Below are positions 41,406-52,077 of a stretch of DNA of 64,000 bases, piece after piece. This DNA is from Xiphydria camelus (lineage: Eukaryota > Arthropoda > Insecta > Hymenoptera > Xiphydriidae). The DNA lies in assembly GCA_963678675.1 (NCBI GenBank), contig OY783192.1:12457924-12521923 (forward strand). Reading direction: 5' to 3'. Position numbers and translations under genes: made by a program. Position 1 is the stretch's first letter. The number at the start of each line of letters is the position of its first letter. A model generated the notes under the pieces. The model ran no database searches. It saw only the letters and a program-made list of their open reading frames with translations, and had not been told where the DNA came from.

Positions 41406-42907
41406 GAGACTCTGATCTCCTCCTATAGGTCATTCAAAGGGTGTCTATATACGAGGCTCTTCCTCATTGACACCTCTCTTATCCCCCTGAAATATGGCCT
41501 ATATTTTCGAGATCTCTACATTTTCGAGATCTCTATATTTTCGTGGCAATAAAATCAGATTCCAATGCAATTTTGTATCGGACTTTAATTTCGAGTAATA
41601 TATTCCTACCAAACGTTAAAAGAATTATGTTAGACTACTTTTTGAATACATTGCGATTATTTTATGAACACTTTTGGACTTCATTCTAGGTTTGAAAATA
41701 AACTCACATTTGGTGACATAAAAGCGAGTTCTCTCTCATTAAGCAATAAAAATACATTTGAAACTGTTTCGATGCATGTAAACGAACTCATTTTAAAATA
41801 CAAGAATTGAAAAGGAACTTTTTTAGAATTCTCTACGCTATCTGGGAATGTCTCCAAGAACATCTCATAGATATATCTCACAGAATGTCATAGAGATATT
41901 TAACCGAAAGTAGTGAGATCTACTGTTCGACAGGGTAGAGCGAAAATGCTTTCGTGTGTCTACCTGTCTATTCGTTTATTTGTCTCGCAAAAACTTTTAA
42001 ACATTTTTGCCGATCTTGATGAAACTCAACACATAACTTTATCAACCCTCAGCGCAACGTCAGCTCGTTAGGGGATGTGGTTAAAAGGATGGAAAGGGAA
42101 TTCATCGTCCTGAACATGGAATAACGATTTTTGACTTCAAACCACGAGTGCTACAAAAACGGCGTTAGATAGGCAAAACTTTCATACAGATAATTTTGTA
42201 GAGAATAAAATTTCCTACAAAGAAGTCAGCGAGCATCTATATTTAGGGTATAGTAGTTTAGCCGTAGAGAGCACTCATATTTGTCGCTCGGAAATTCAGC
42301 GTTTGCAGGTGCCCGGTACATCTTATATACACTCCAGGTAATAGTATCATATGTCATTAGACGCTAATCCGAGGTTTTTTCAGACTGTGTTTAATTAGGT
42401 CGTAACACGAGGCATGGTGAGGGTACGAGGCTCGCCGAAGGTCTTGTGCTACGATCTAAACACAGTCTTAAAAATCCGAGGATTTCAGCCGCGCGCGCGC
42501 GCGAATGACATATTATTTTTTCTCACAAATACCCATTCCTCAAAACAAAACAAACAGAAGTATACACGGCTCATTTCACGTTGCGTTTACCAGTTTGGAA
42601 AAAGGACCCACTTCGGAGTAAGCAATATTTTGACAGCCTGCAGACTCCCGGTCAATGTCACGTGGGAAAAACGCCATCTTACGATCTAAAAATAGGCTGA
42701 AAAAGGCCTCAGAATGGGCATGAGTGAGGAAAAAGAATCTTTCCATCCCGCTTTCAGTCTACGACTTCGGTAAGATCTACTGTTCACAGAACTACTAGTT
42801 CAGAATGTCTGCAGAATATCTTAACCCCATTGAGATATAAGATATTGCAGAGACATTCTGGAGACCTTCCTGAAATCATCTGAGAATATTACTTTTGCAA
42901 TTTATAC
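41406..42907. other. Mostly unassigned; one hairpin and a possible repeat remnant
   Basis: At 42371-42412 and 42440-42482 a CCGAGG..TTTT..AGACTGTGTTTA block is mirrored, giving a 42-bp-arm hairpin next to a (GC)n run (42490-42504). The block at about 41960-42040 (TTTGTCTCGCAAAAACTTTT and CCGATCTTGATGAAACTCA) looks like the repetitive leader of a Helitron- or LINE-type arthropod repeat. No gene. Confidence 0.45.
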
Positions 42908-44159
42908 TCCATACTAATGTAATAAAGAGGGAAAGTTTGTTTTGAGTGTCGGAGGTAATCTCTGGAACTACTGATCCAATTTGGATGGGACTTTCATTAT
43001 CGGCTTCTTTATAATTTTGGAAATGTTATAGGCTATATATCATTACGGCATTTCATCGGGGGACTGAATAGTTAACACAAATATTAGGCAAGTCGGAGAA
43101 AACGCGTCCGCAGCTGTATACGTTGGAGACTTTCTCTAGCAGAGGAGTGGGGAGCGTACGAAGGACCGCGCAAAGAGATGCCGAGAATAGGGATGAGCTG
43201 AGCAGACTTTGTGAATAGTGAGAGAGAGGGTAGGTCTACGGGTAGGTAGGTGGCGCGGGGGCCGGGGTGACCGAACCGCGAACAAACGGAAGCGGACGTA
43301 TTTAGCTATTGTAGTGACGGATTTTCACAAAAAATGACGCCTGAATCTATTATACCTGTACAGGGTGTTTCAAAAATAAGCGTAAACCTTCCGGGTCGTA
43401 ATCCCCGGATAAAAATAAGACAAAAAGTTCCTATCAACATGGGTCCCGAAATGTTTTATAAAGAAGCTACGCCCCTTCGAATGGGGCACCCTGAAGACGG
43501 TTTTTCCTCAATATTTCCGAAACCGTTAACAAAATTTTGAAAATATATACACGGTATAAACGTTTGGCGCTGAACTCGATTCTGAATTTAAAATAAAACA
43601 AGGCGTTACATACCGGGAAGGTTAATGGCTAAAATAACCCTATTTTTTATGTTTCAGTTTATTACGGTTTTCGTTCAAAGTTATAAAATTTCAAAGTTTT
43701 TTACGTAGAAAAGGTACTCTTAGTTCATCTGGATAGAATGAACCGTTTTAGAGAAAATTAATTCTGAAAATAGGGTTATTTTAGCCATTATCCTTCCCGG
43801 TATGCGACGCCCCTGACAAAAGTTTTTACATTCTGAATTAAGAATCGAGTTCAGCGCCAAAAGTATATACCGTGTATGTATTTTCAAAATTTTATTGTTA
43901 ACGGTTTCGGAAATATTGTGGAAAAACCATCTTCAGGGTACCCCATTCGAAGGGACGTAGCTTCTTTATAAAGCATTTCCGGACCCATATTGATCGGAAC
44001 GTTTTGTCTTATTTTTATCCGAGGATTATGCCCCCGGAAGATTTACGCTTACTTTTGAAACACCCGATATAATAATAAAGTATCCACGTGAACGAAGTCG
44101 CGGGCGATTATGTTTTATAAAATCACATTTCACGCGAACGAAGTCGCGAGCTTTGCTAG
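42908..44159 (+). mobile_element. Helitron-like non-autonomous element (candidate), interrupted
   Basis: The start TCCATACTAATGTAATAAAG and the text CTGGAACTACTGATCCAAT resemble a common arthropod repeat. The end, CGCGAACGAAGTCGCGAGC then CTTTGCTAG|T, is a hairpin-like block followed by a CTAG terminus, as in Helitrons. No terminal inverted repeats. Helicase coding is absent. The element is interrupted by the palindrome 43361-44066. A duplicate ACGTGAACGAAGTCGCGGGC block precedes the end. Confidence 0.45.
43361..44066. mobile_element. CAGGGTG-type palindromic element (706 bp)
   Basis: Left CAGGGTGTTTCAAAAATAAG and right inverse (ending CACCCG, slightly altered). The arms mirror over about 280 bp, including TAACAAAATTTTGAAAATA and TGGCTAAAATAACCCTATTT. 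TA precedes the left end (43359-43360) and the right flank is ATA. No transposase. Confidence 0.82.
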
Positions 44160-44534
44160 TGTAAAATATTCTGGATATATTGCTGAGACGTTCCATGCTG
44201 TGTGGGATGGATACAAATGGAAAATGAAAACATTTAAACATAACAAAGATGCAACATTTTCCCGTATAAGGTACTTCATCATCAGACTGACCGATTTCTC
44301 TATAAAATCATGTTCTGATCTTAACAAAACGACTTTCCCATTACTCTTCCAATTAAAATATATAATTGTCGAAATCACGTGCGCCATTATTAGAGATGTG
44401 TGTATAACATTTAACACCTATTTACTTAAATGAATCACCGAAACAATTCTAAAGTGCAGATGAATTAAATCAAACAATGGTGAACGTACCTAATAAAGCA
44501 AGGAAATAAATAAATAAATTTCTCGGTTCCATAC
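44160..44534. other. Intron sequence without a recognised feature
   Basis: Short unrelated open frames on both strands. No family resemblance and no repeat. It borders the donor of spectrin exon B. Confidence 0.5.
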
Positions 44535-44878
44535 CTGCTTTATAAGTTTATCCGCAAGTGCGTTAATCGTTTTAATTCTTGCATCGTCAACTCGCATGTC
44601 GCTGTCAACGTCATCAAGTTTTCGTTGCAAACTTAAGCAATGCTCATAATCCTTTCCAGTATCACCAGCTTGAACCATCATTTCTTTATCTCTGATCCAA
44701 GCTTCTATTTTTTCAACTTGATTGTTGAACTCTAGAATGTCTTGCGCCTCTTCCAAGCCTCTACCACGATTATCAGATTCCAACAACAGTTTTCTCCACG
44801 AAGTATGAAGATTATCCAACTGGTGCCGAATTTCTGGACTAGCGGGATGATTCTGAGCCAATAAAGTCTCTCCTTTTT
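44535..44878 (-). CDS. kst: Spectrin beta-type chain, exon B
   Basis: 344 bp. The acceptor is TTAATATTGCAG before AAAAAGGAGAG (exon starts 44878, phase 1: the last G of exon A plus AA gives Glu). The donor is CAG|GTATGG at 44535/44534, phase 0. The joined product reads EKGETLLAQNHPASPEIRHQ, then LDNLHTSWRKLLLESDNRGR, EFNNQVEKIEAWIRDKEMMV, GDTGKDYEHCLSLQRKLDDV and INALADKLIKQ. The W-R-K-L-L and the A-W-I-R-D-K-E-x-x-x-x-x-x-x-x-G-K-D pattern are classic spectrin repeat features. A 102-bp intron separates it from exon A. Confidence 0.93.
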
Positions 44879-44980
44879 CTGCAATATTAATGGATGAAAA
44901 TATCTATCAATAAAAGTTTCGTTTTGGAAAAGTTATTGTTAACGATGAAGTATTTTCATTGGAAATTTAAGAAGATTTAC

Positions 44981-45581
44981 CTTTGATTTCCTCAATTCTA
45001 CCTTGATTAGCTACTAATTCCGCCTGGAATGTTTGATGTTTTTGCAGTTTCTTAATTTTATCCTCTAGGCTAGATACATCTCCTTTAGATGCTTCGGCTT
45101 CTAATTTCTTCTGCTTTTCGCCTAACCAAGATTCGGCCTCCCCGACGTCTCTTATAAACTGTGCGTGTAGTAAACTGGCTTCTAATCTTTGTCTTTTCGC
45201 ATCGCATAAATTTCGTATACGAAAGCGTTTTCGCACAACTTCATTGAGGCGTTGTGATATAGTAACTGAGTCGAAATGATGTTGAGTTAGAAGCTTGTCG
45301 CCATGTTCTTGCAATGCCACCAGTTTTTCCTCTTGGGTCACGAGTAATTTTTCAAATTCATTGTGCTTCTTAACTTGCCCATCCACTTCTTCCACCGAAA
45401 CGCCAAAATTATCACCACTTAATGCTGCTTCTTGGGTTGCGGATAAGTTGTCAAGTTGCTTGGCATCTCGTAAGAAGAAGTGTAAATCTATGAGTTGATC
45501 CAAGTACACCTTCTTTTGCTGCCAAGCTGTATGCAACTTTTGTCGTTCTTCCAATAACTGATTACATTTTTCTTCTACTTC
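44981..45581 (-). CDS. kst: Spectrin beta-type chain, exon A (most upstream exon seen)
   Basis: 601 bp. The acceptor is AAGTTTACAG before GAAGTAGAAG (exon starts 45581, phase 0). The donor is ATC AAA G|GTAAAT at 44981/44980, phase 1. The product starts EVEEKCNQLLEERQKLHTAW and contains LIDLHFFLRDAKQLDNLSAT, DGQVKKHNEFEKLLVTQEEK, LLHAQFIRDVGEAESWLGEK and IKKLQKHQTFQAELVANQGR. The QVKKHNEFEKLL and KLQKHQTFQAEL blocks are the helix B/C region of two consecutive repeats. The first open codon after the acceptor is not a start, so upstream exons must exist outside, or be too small to see in, 45582-64000. Beta-heavy assignment is tentative. Confidence 0.93.
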
Positions 45582-45982
45582 CTGTAAACTTATTCGTTAG
45601 TACGTATACAGGATGTTCATAGTAATCTTTTTGAAAAGAGGCATGGATGATATTTCTATTTTCTACATATTTGCACAGACCATTCCTATAAATTAAGTAT
45701 ACGTATATAAGATTTGAAATTAGTTATATTATTTGAAATTTTGTTGACAAGAACAGAGACTTCTAACTAGATACGAATTTGAGATAATTACCGACTTATG
45801 ATTAGTTATTTGTTCACGCCTGACTGACTTAGCAATAGATTGGGGAGGGCGAAGTAATGCCGGTCAGCGTACTATACCGGTCACCTAATTATCTAGAGAA
45901 TAGAACGTCCAATAGTGTTATAACGGGTGGAGAACTTCGAAAGAATGAAAAAGAAGCATATTATGTTACCGACTAACCGAGT
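45582..45982. other. Intron start region, no recognised feature
   Basis: Mixed sequence upstream of exon A. CAGGATGTTCATAGTAATC at about 45609 resembles a single decayed CAGGGTG-type terminus, but no partner is seen. Confidence 0.4.
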
Positions 45983-46330
45983 CGAAATTTTGCCTCTATT
46001 TTTATGACTTTTCAAATCTATTTTGATGCTATATGATCGTCGAGCTTCTATTCTGATGCTTTTTGAACCTATACAGATAGCTGTAAAATTTTCTCCTGCT
46101 TTGATGGCCAGAGCCCCTTCACTAGATAGAAGCTATGGCATTTAAAATAGGGTCTTCTCACGAGTCGAAATTTTGCCCCTACTTTGATGGCCACAGCACC
46201 TCCACTGGGTAGAAGCTATAGTATTCAAAATAGGGCCTCGTCGCTAATTAAAATTTTGCTTCTATTTTGATGGCCAGAGCCCCTTTACTGTGTAGAAAAG
46301 GTATTGAAATTCAACATTATGAGTTGTTCG
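45983..46330 (+). repeat. Minisatellite with about 82-bp units
   Basis: GAAATTTTGCC..CTTTGATGGCCAGAGCCCC..CACT..GTAGAAGCTAT..ATAGGG recurs with unit starts at about 46084, 46166 and 46249 (82-83 bp). A more divergent unit starts at about 45983. No coding. Confidence 0.75.
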
Positions 46331-46495
46331 CGCCAAAGCTGCGCGACCGATAGCGTACTCATCGGCTAGGATCACGGTACCGAGGGCCGGCGGCGTACGT
46401 GACTTTTCACACGTGTGCACGACTTGGTTTCCCCCTCCAGCGGAGAAAAATTAGCGGAAGGATTAGTCCCGCTCTCTTGCGTCCGAACCGTGCAC

Positions 46496-46943
46496 CGGAA
46501 CCACAGCTTACACAGCTAGCTAACTCCCACGCGGCACCTTTGAAGTTAGAAACGCCGATCCGTTGACCTTGAGTCGTGCTGTCTCTTTCTGTTTCGGGAA
46601 AGATCAGGGCCGCACTGCGGTAGTCTCCGACTCGCTCGGGAGAGAAGTCAGGGTCGATACTATAAGGGCCGGTTGTATAAACGCGATGAACCGTAGTTCG
46701 GCTTGAACTGTGGATCGAGCGTCGTTTTGGTATATTTGTGTCACACAAAATATACCAAAACAACGCTGGATCCACAGTCAAGCTGAACTACAGTTCACCG
46801 CGTTTATACAACCGGCCCTAAGTAGTTGTTTCATTTTACAAAGTACGGCCCTGAATTCTTTCCCGAGCGAGAGAGAGATAGCATGCGTCCAGGTTTAAAG
46901 GTCCGGCGTGGGAGTTGGCTAGCTATGTAAGCTGTGCCGGAAC
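46496..46943. mobile_element. Palindromic element split by a MITE
   Basis: The left arm (46496-46665) and right arm (46819-46943) mirror in blocks: ACAGCTTACACAGCTAGCTA, ACTCCCACGC, TTCGGGAAAGA and CAGGGCCG. The TAA-flanked MITE 46666-46818 lies between. No coding supported. Confidence 0.62.
46666..46818. mobile_element. 153-bp palindromic MITE, GGGCCGGTTGTATAAACGCG ends, TAA duplication
   Basis: The halves are close inverse copies around GTGTCACAC. TAA at 46663-46665 and 46819-46821. Its termini resemble the MITE at 12030 (GGGCCGGTTTTACC), so it probably belongs to the same PIF/Harbinger-type superfamily. Confidence 0.88.
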
Positions 46944-48034
46944 AGTCGTCGCGTAACGCGTGCTCGTTTTCTTCCTTTGTTCTCGCAAATTCCGATCGAA
47001 ACGTGCTTCGAACTCATCGAATAGCATCGTGTACTTGCGCTCCCATTGTGCCCCTTTCATCTCCGAATATTCAGTAACTCTGTGCGCATCGAATCGACTC
47101 TACCACGCGTATTTCATAAGTTTAGTGTATTAAGATTTTCTGTGACCACGTGCGCTCAAGGAGTATTCGATTCTCTCGGGTTTCCAAACCGGACCGATCC
47201 TTATTTTCTCCTTCCTGACGGAACATGAGTAAAAAACTTATATTTCAAGAACTTAGCAAAATTGTCAGAGTTTCGGACTAGAACAATTTTGGTCTCCTGC
47301 ATATCTTTCTACCTCTACCCTCTAAAAGGCTACATATGCGACAGATGCACTTTAAGATTATACTAATTCCGAGGTTTTCTTTAATGTAACATTCAAAATA
47401 TTGGACAATATTTATTTCTTTATTCTCCTTTAGTCTCCATTAAATATTTCCTATATGTTTAAAGGAACACACAAAAATATATTTTCCCATTTAAAATGCA
47501 TTGTGAAATGCTTGACCGGTATTCCACACATGGGGGAATGTCGGTCAATGTCATATTTTTATTTTTGTGATTATATCTTAGATATAATAAATTATTTAAT
47601 CTAAATTTCAATAAAAGATTCAGAAATAGATATACTCTAAAGATTTATAATAACACTTGTTTGTTTTCAAATTTCGCGTAAAATTTACCATATTAGGTCT
47701 AATTCCACTAAGGTAAATGGCATTCTCCCTCCCTCCCCTAATTTTGTTGATATTATGAAAATATTGAGTTTTTCATGAAAGCTTTACATGTCGAGGACTA
47801 CATTCATCAAATGTAATCGGTTAGTGAGCATTAATATGAAGTCATAGTCATATGAAATATTTTACGAATAAGGACGAATTACACTTTGAGCGATTAAATA
47901 CGTTATATTTAATTAACGGAGCTTCCGAGTTCAGTTGATGTTACAAAATCATTTCACAACTACAATATCGAAGAAATAAGAAAAATTGTACTGCATGAAA
48001 GTTATTAGCCAAGATGCTGTTACCACATGAGATA
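46944..48034. other. No recognised feature
   Basis: AT-rich intron-like sequence. Short open frames have no family resemblance. Confidence 0.5.
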
Positions 48035-49072
48035 ACAATGTGTATGAAGTTAGCCCCCCACTTAGGGAAAATTTGAAAAACTGAATTTATACCGCATTGT
48101 ATTAGTTTTGTAAAGTAATCAGTTTTTCAAGGTCAAGCACAGATTTCTGGAATTTCATAAACTCATGTTTTTATACAGGCCCCCCACTTTTTGAAGTGAA
48201 GTTTTCTCGATTGTACTACGTTGTACTAGTTGTACCGACCATTGTACCATTGAATTTAATTTGATGGTAACGATCGTGGGTCGTTCATAAAAACTTAAAA
48301 TAAATAGTATACCCCCACTTTTCGAAAAGTGAACTTTTCTCGATTGTACTAAATTGTACTAACCGTCTACATCATTATGTCGCCGATGTAGGTAAAAGTT
48401 GCACCGTTTCCTCGGAATTCCATTAAATGATTACGTTTCCAATATTTCCATAACTGACCGAACCGACTTGATGCCAAATTTGGAAAATCAACATTTCGAC
48501 TCTGGTACCATTTTATACTAGTCGAAAGGAAGCACTGATGCTTTGAAGGTATCGCGTAGGGCGCACGGTTCTTATGGAAGATGAAAAAAAAGAGGACAAT
48601 TTCTAGCCCTCCACTTTTCGAAAAGGGAACTTTTCTCAGATGTGCTAAGTTCTACTAACCGTCTATGTACATCATTACACCGTCGAAAAAAGTAGGAAAA
48701 AGTTGCACCGTTTCTTCGAAATTCCAATATTTCCATAACTGACCGGACCGACTTGATGCCAAATTTCGAAAATCAACATTTTGAGAGAGTGAGCATTTTG
48801 GTCCTGTAATGGTATCACGCATGGTGTGCGATTCCATTAGAAATCAATAAAATTGCAATATTCCAGTTTCCCGGTCTTTGCGGAATTAAGTTTTCTTAGT
48901 TGTGTTATAGTGTTCCAGTTACATGGAATACTGTACCGGGAGGTTTGAATTTCATAACACCTGGAATTCAAAAACTTCCGAATATGAAATTCCAGCATCA
49001 CTACTTTTCGAGAAATGCTATAGTGCATGAGACCTAGTTAACGCTGTGCCATATAACTTATTGTTATACATA

Positions 49073-49436
49073 TGAGGGCAGAGTGGAAAGTCCAATACTT
49101 TTCTAGTAGATGGTGATGCGATCGCGAAGATGAGTATACGCCCCCACATGGCGAAAAAAAAAGTTCTGTTCCACCACGACAATACACCTGCCCATTCGTC
49201 TGCCGTTGCAACAGCAAAATTGGTCAATTTGAAACTCGAATTGCTGCCGCATCCACCTTATTCGCCGGATTTGGCTCCCTGTGACTTCTTTCTCTTCCCA
49301 GACTTGAAAAAATGGCTAGCTGGAAAGAAATTCTCATCAAATGAAGAGGTTATCGCTACGGCAGGGGGCTACTTTACAGACTTTGGGGCGCACCACCATC
49401 TACTAGGAAAGTATCGGACTTTTCACTCTGCCCTCG
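49073..49436. mobile_element. 364-bp mariner-derived element with internal transposase piece
   Basis: Ends TGAGGGCAGAGTGGAAAGTC and the inverse CGAGGGCAGAGTGAAAAGTC (about 42-bp inverted repeats), TA at 49071-49072 and 49437-49438. It carries a central transposase fragment (49130-49390), so it is a deletion derivative mobilisable only in trans. Confidence 0.88.
49130..49390 (+). pseudogene. Mariner transposase central fragment
   Basis: The frame reads MAKKKVLFHHDNTPAHSSAV, then PHPPYSPDLAPCDFFLFPDL and KKWLAGKKFSSNEEVIATAG. HHDNTPAHSS and PYSPDLAPCDFFLFPDLKKW are the second and third catalytic blocks of a DD34D mariner, with both aspartates intact. The frame then runs straight into the right terminal repeat, replacing the normal YFAD..C-terminus. 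The N-terminal domain and first aspartate are missing. Confidence 0.9.
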
Positions 49437-49507
49437 TACATATCTCTCTAAGAAAATGCAAAGTATATAATTATAAATCTCCTGATTTTAGAAAAATGTA
49501 TTAGTAT

Positions 49508-49963
49508 CCCGTGTAGAAATTGTCTGATTTGTAATAAGGGCCTGATTATTTGGTTCTATTTATAATGGGGCCCTGATGAGCAAGTGTAACGTTTGGTACA
49601 CGAAGCTGCTTTTAAGGGCAATTAATCAGGCCTCGATAGAATTGTCTTAATAAGGCTTTAATTGCATATAGCTTAAAGTTTAATAATAAGAAAGCGTTGA
49701 AATGTCCCGACAGCTAAATTTTCATTAACAAAGCCTGCTTATTTTTTAACAAAGCATCGTTATTAAACTCCGAAGAAACTTACCAGTTGGCTTTACTAGA
49801 GCTTTACAGTTTAAAAATAAGGAAACCTTAGAAAGCCCTGAAAGGGCTCTAATAAGCTAATGATTGAGAAGCCCTTATTAGGAAAGTCATAGTTTAGCCT
49901 CATAGGCGCCTCTTCTTAATTAAGGCCATCCCTAATTAATGTCCACACGGGATGCAGAAGTTA
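49508..49963. mobile_element. Short element with TCCCGTGTAGAAAT ends
   Basis: ATCCCGTGTAGAAAT at the left and the inverse ATCCCGTGTGGACAT at the right form 15-bp imperfect inverted repeats. The interior has many AATAAGGGCCTGAT / AATAAGGCTTTAATT / CCTTATTAGG words in both orientations. No coding. Confidence 0.55.
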
Positions 49964-50627
49964 TAACACATTACATGTTTCTTCATTTTTCGTTAGAACC
50001 GTGAGTCGTATACGATACCTTCAAAGGAATAAAATGTTTCCTTTCGACTAGCACAAACAGCTACAAGAGTTGAAGTGTTGATTTTCCAAAGGCATCAAGT
50101 CGGTTCGGCCTTTATAGAAATATTGGAATTTCGAGGAAGTGGTGCAACTTTCACCTACTTTTCTCGACGGTACAATGATATGAGCAGTTAGTACAACGTA
50201 GTACGGTCGAAAAAAGTTCACTTTCCGAAAAGTGGGGAGCTGATTATTTATTTATTTTAAGCTTTTATGAACGATCCACGATCATTATCAAATTAAATCC
50301 AATGGTACAATGATCGGTACAACTAGTACAACATAGTACAACCGAGAAAACTTCACTTTTCGAAAAGTGGGGGGAGGGGGGGGCAGCAATTTATCTATTT
50401 TTTTAGAGGATCTAAGCATGTGTGACCGTGCCCCAAGAAAGGGACCTTATGGGTGAAAAAACCGGTTTTGAGTTATTGATAGGTTCGGCATGTACACGCG
50501 CTCCTCTTTCTAATGAAATTTTACCCAGATTGCTATCTAGAAAATTGACTGATATAAAAGCGATTAAAAAACGAATTTATTCTGAAAAATACGAAAAACA
50601 AGCAATAGTACTGAACAAGTAAATGTT

Positions 50628-51702
50628 TTAAATTTCTCTCCGGGGTCGTCCTCTTCCTCTTCTAGAGTTTGGAGGGAAATGCGCCGATTTCTTATCTTCT
50701 TTTGCAGACGTTACTGAGGCGGGCCGCCCACGTTTCTTTGCTGGTTCTGCAGATGTAACTGTTTGAGAGGTTGAGGTAGTTGCTTCAGAGGTTGAGGCAG
50801 GCTGCTCACGTTTCGGGCGCCCTTTCAGTTTTGTGGGCAGTGGAACGCGCGGTTTTTTAAATAAATTTATCCATATTGTCCGGGTTGGAACAAAGCGGAC
50901 GTACTTCCTTGTATAAGTACCATTTTCGGGCATTAGAAAGTCCCTCTGCTTTCAGTTCTGGTGGATTACACGTTGGTGGCTCAAATGTCATCATCTCATA
51001 CGACTCGTAATCGGAGTCTGCGTACGTTTGGCAAAGGCATGCTGAACTGTCAGCAGTGAATGTAAAATGACGAAATTTCGTAATACCAGGCAGCCTCTTG
51101 TATACAGGTGACAAAAATTTTTCCCAATCAGCCCACTTCACGAGAACCTGACGGGTTCTAGGATTGAATGTAGGTACAGCAAGGCTGTGTCCACTTGGTG
51201 ATGCATTTACTACGCATTGCACCAGTTCAGAAAACGTATCAATGGTCGCTTTTGCATACTTCAATCTAATAAGACCGAAAATTCTATCCGGGCTGAATCG
51301 GGTATGTTCTACAAGCAAGAAATTCATCGTTGCTTTTTTGTTCTTATTTGTGCGAACGCGCCAGTGTAAATACCGCATTATTGCGTTGTTCTTATTTTGG
51401 CTAACGCAATTGTCAGCAAAAATGTGAATTTCATCGACCTTGCGTTCATTCGTGAGCGCATAATTCAGCATGGTTATTACACTATTTGGACCCTTGCCGA
51501 TCGAATGGGCCTCATCAACGAGGAAGGTATACTGCTGACCGCTTATTTCATTATGAACGCCGAAGAGACTGACTTTACGAGCAGACTTGAAATAGGCACC
51601 AACGACTGTTTGTGCGGAAGACGGATACGACGTATTCTGCGCGAAGTCAATTGACAGGACCAACGTATTCTCCGGGTTTTGTTTAGCAGCTAGAACCGTC
51701 TG
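50628..51702 (-). pseudogene. Transposase, C-terminal part (resembles DUF7869-type domain), with AT-hook tail
   Basis: Minus-strand frame from the insertion site: TVLAAKQNPENTLVLSIDFA, then VGAYFKSARKVSLFGVHNEI, FLVDEAHSIGKGPNSVI, DEIHIFADNCVSQNKNNAIM, FLLVEHTRFSPDRIFG, and VPTFNPRTRQVLVKWADWEK. Candidate catalytic acids are the aspartates of LSIDF, FADNC and SPDRI, a DDE-like order. This is the arrangement of many uncharacterised invertebrate proteins annotated as DUF7869-type; the name is from memory. A frameshift near 50900 leads into KKRGRPASVTSAKEDKK and RRGRGRPRREI, two AT hooks. The usual G of a GHT motif is E here. Frame and start are broken by the non-LTR insertion. Confidence 0.72.
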
Positions 51703-52077
51703 CCCGTGCACCTCACTTACAAAGCCCAATTGACGGGAGTGAGGGGGGGTTGAGCTTCCCCTGCCGGGCGCGTCCCTAGGTGGCGGATAAGGGGAATGGC
51801 CGATCTGATCAACGCCCCAGTGGCGCGAAAGGATCGGTTAACGGGAGAGATAAGCACTTCCAATGGTGCATAAACCCACCAACGGGAGAGTGAAGGCTCT
51901 CGTCGTGGACCAAAAGCTCCCCCCAAACATAAGGTGTGAGCTACCGTGCTGAGATGTTGTATGGCGCAAGGGGTAACATGCGTTCCCAAACGGTGCCTCC
52001 CAGATACCGGGCGCCCTCTGGCAGTAAATAGCCAAGCCCTGGGTGAACGGACCTCTCCCCAGGTGATACCGCTTATG

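Noticed and set aside
44130..44433. Overlapping open frames on both strands beside spectrin exon B
   Set aside because: No family resemblance, no splice or start context; likely chance in intron.
46407..46781. 124-codon minus-strand frame (RRKSIHSSSRTTVHRVY..)
   Set aside because: Runs across the MITE 46666-46818 and its palindromic host; no coding signature.
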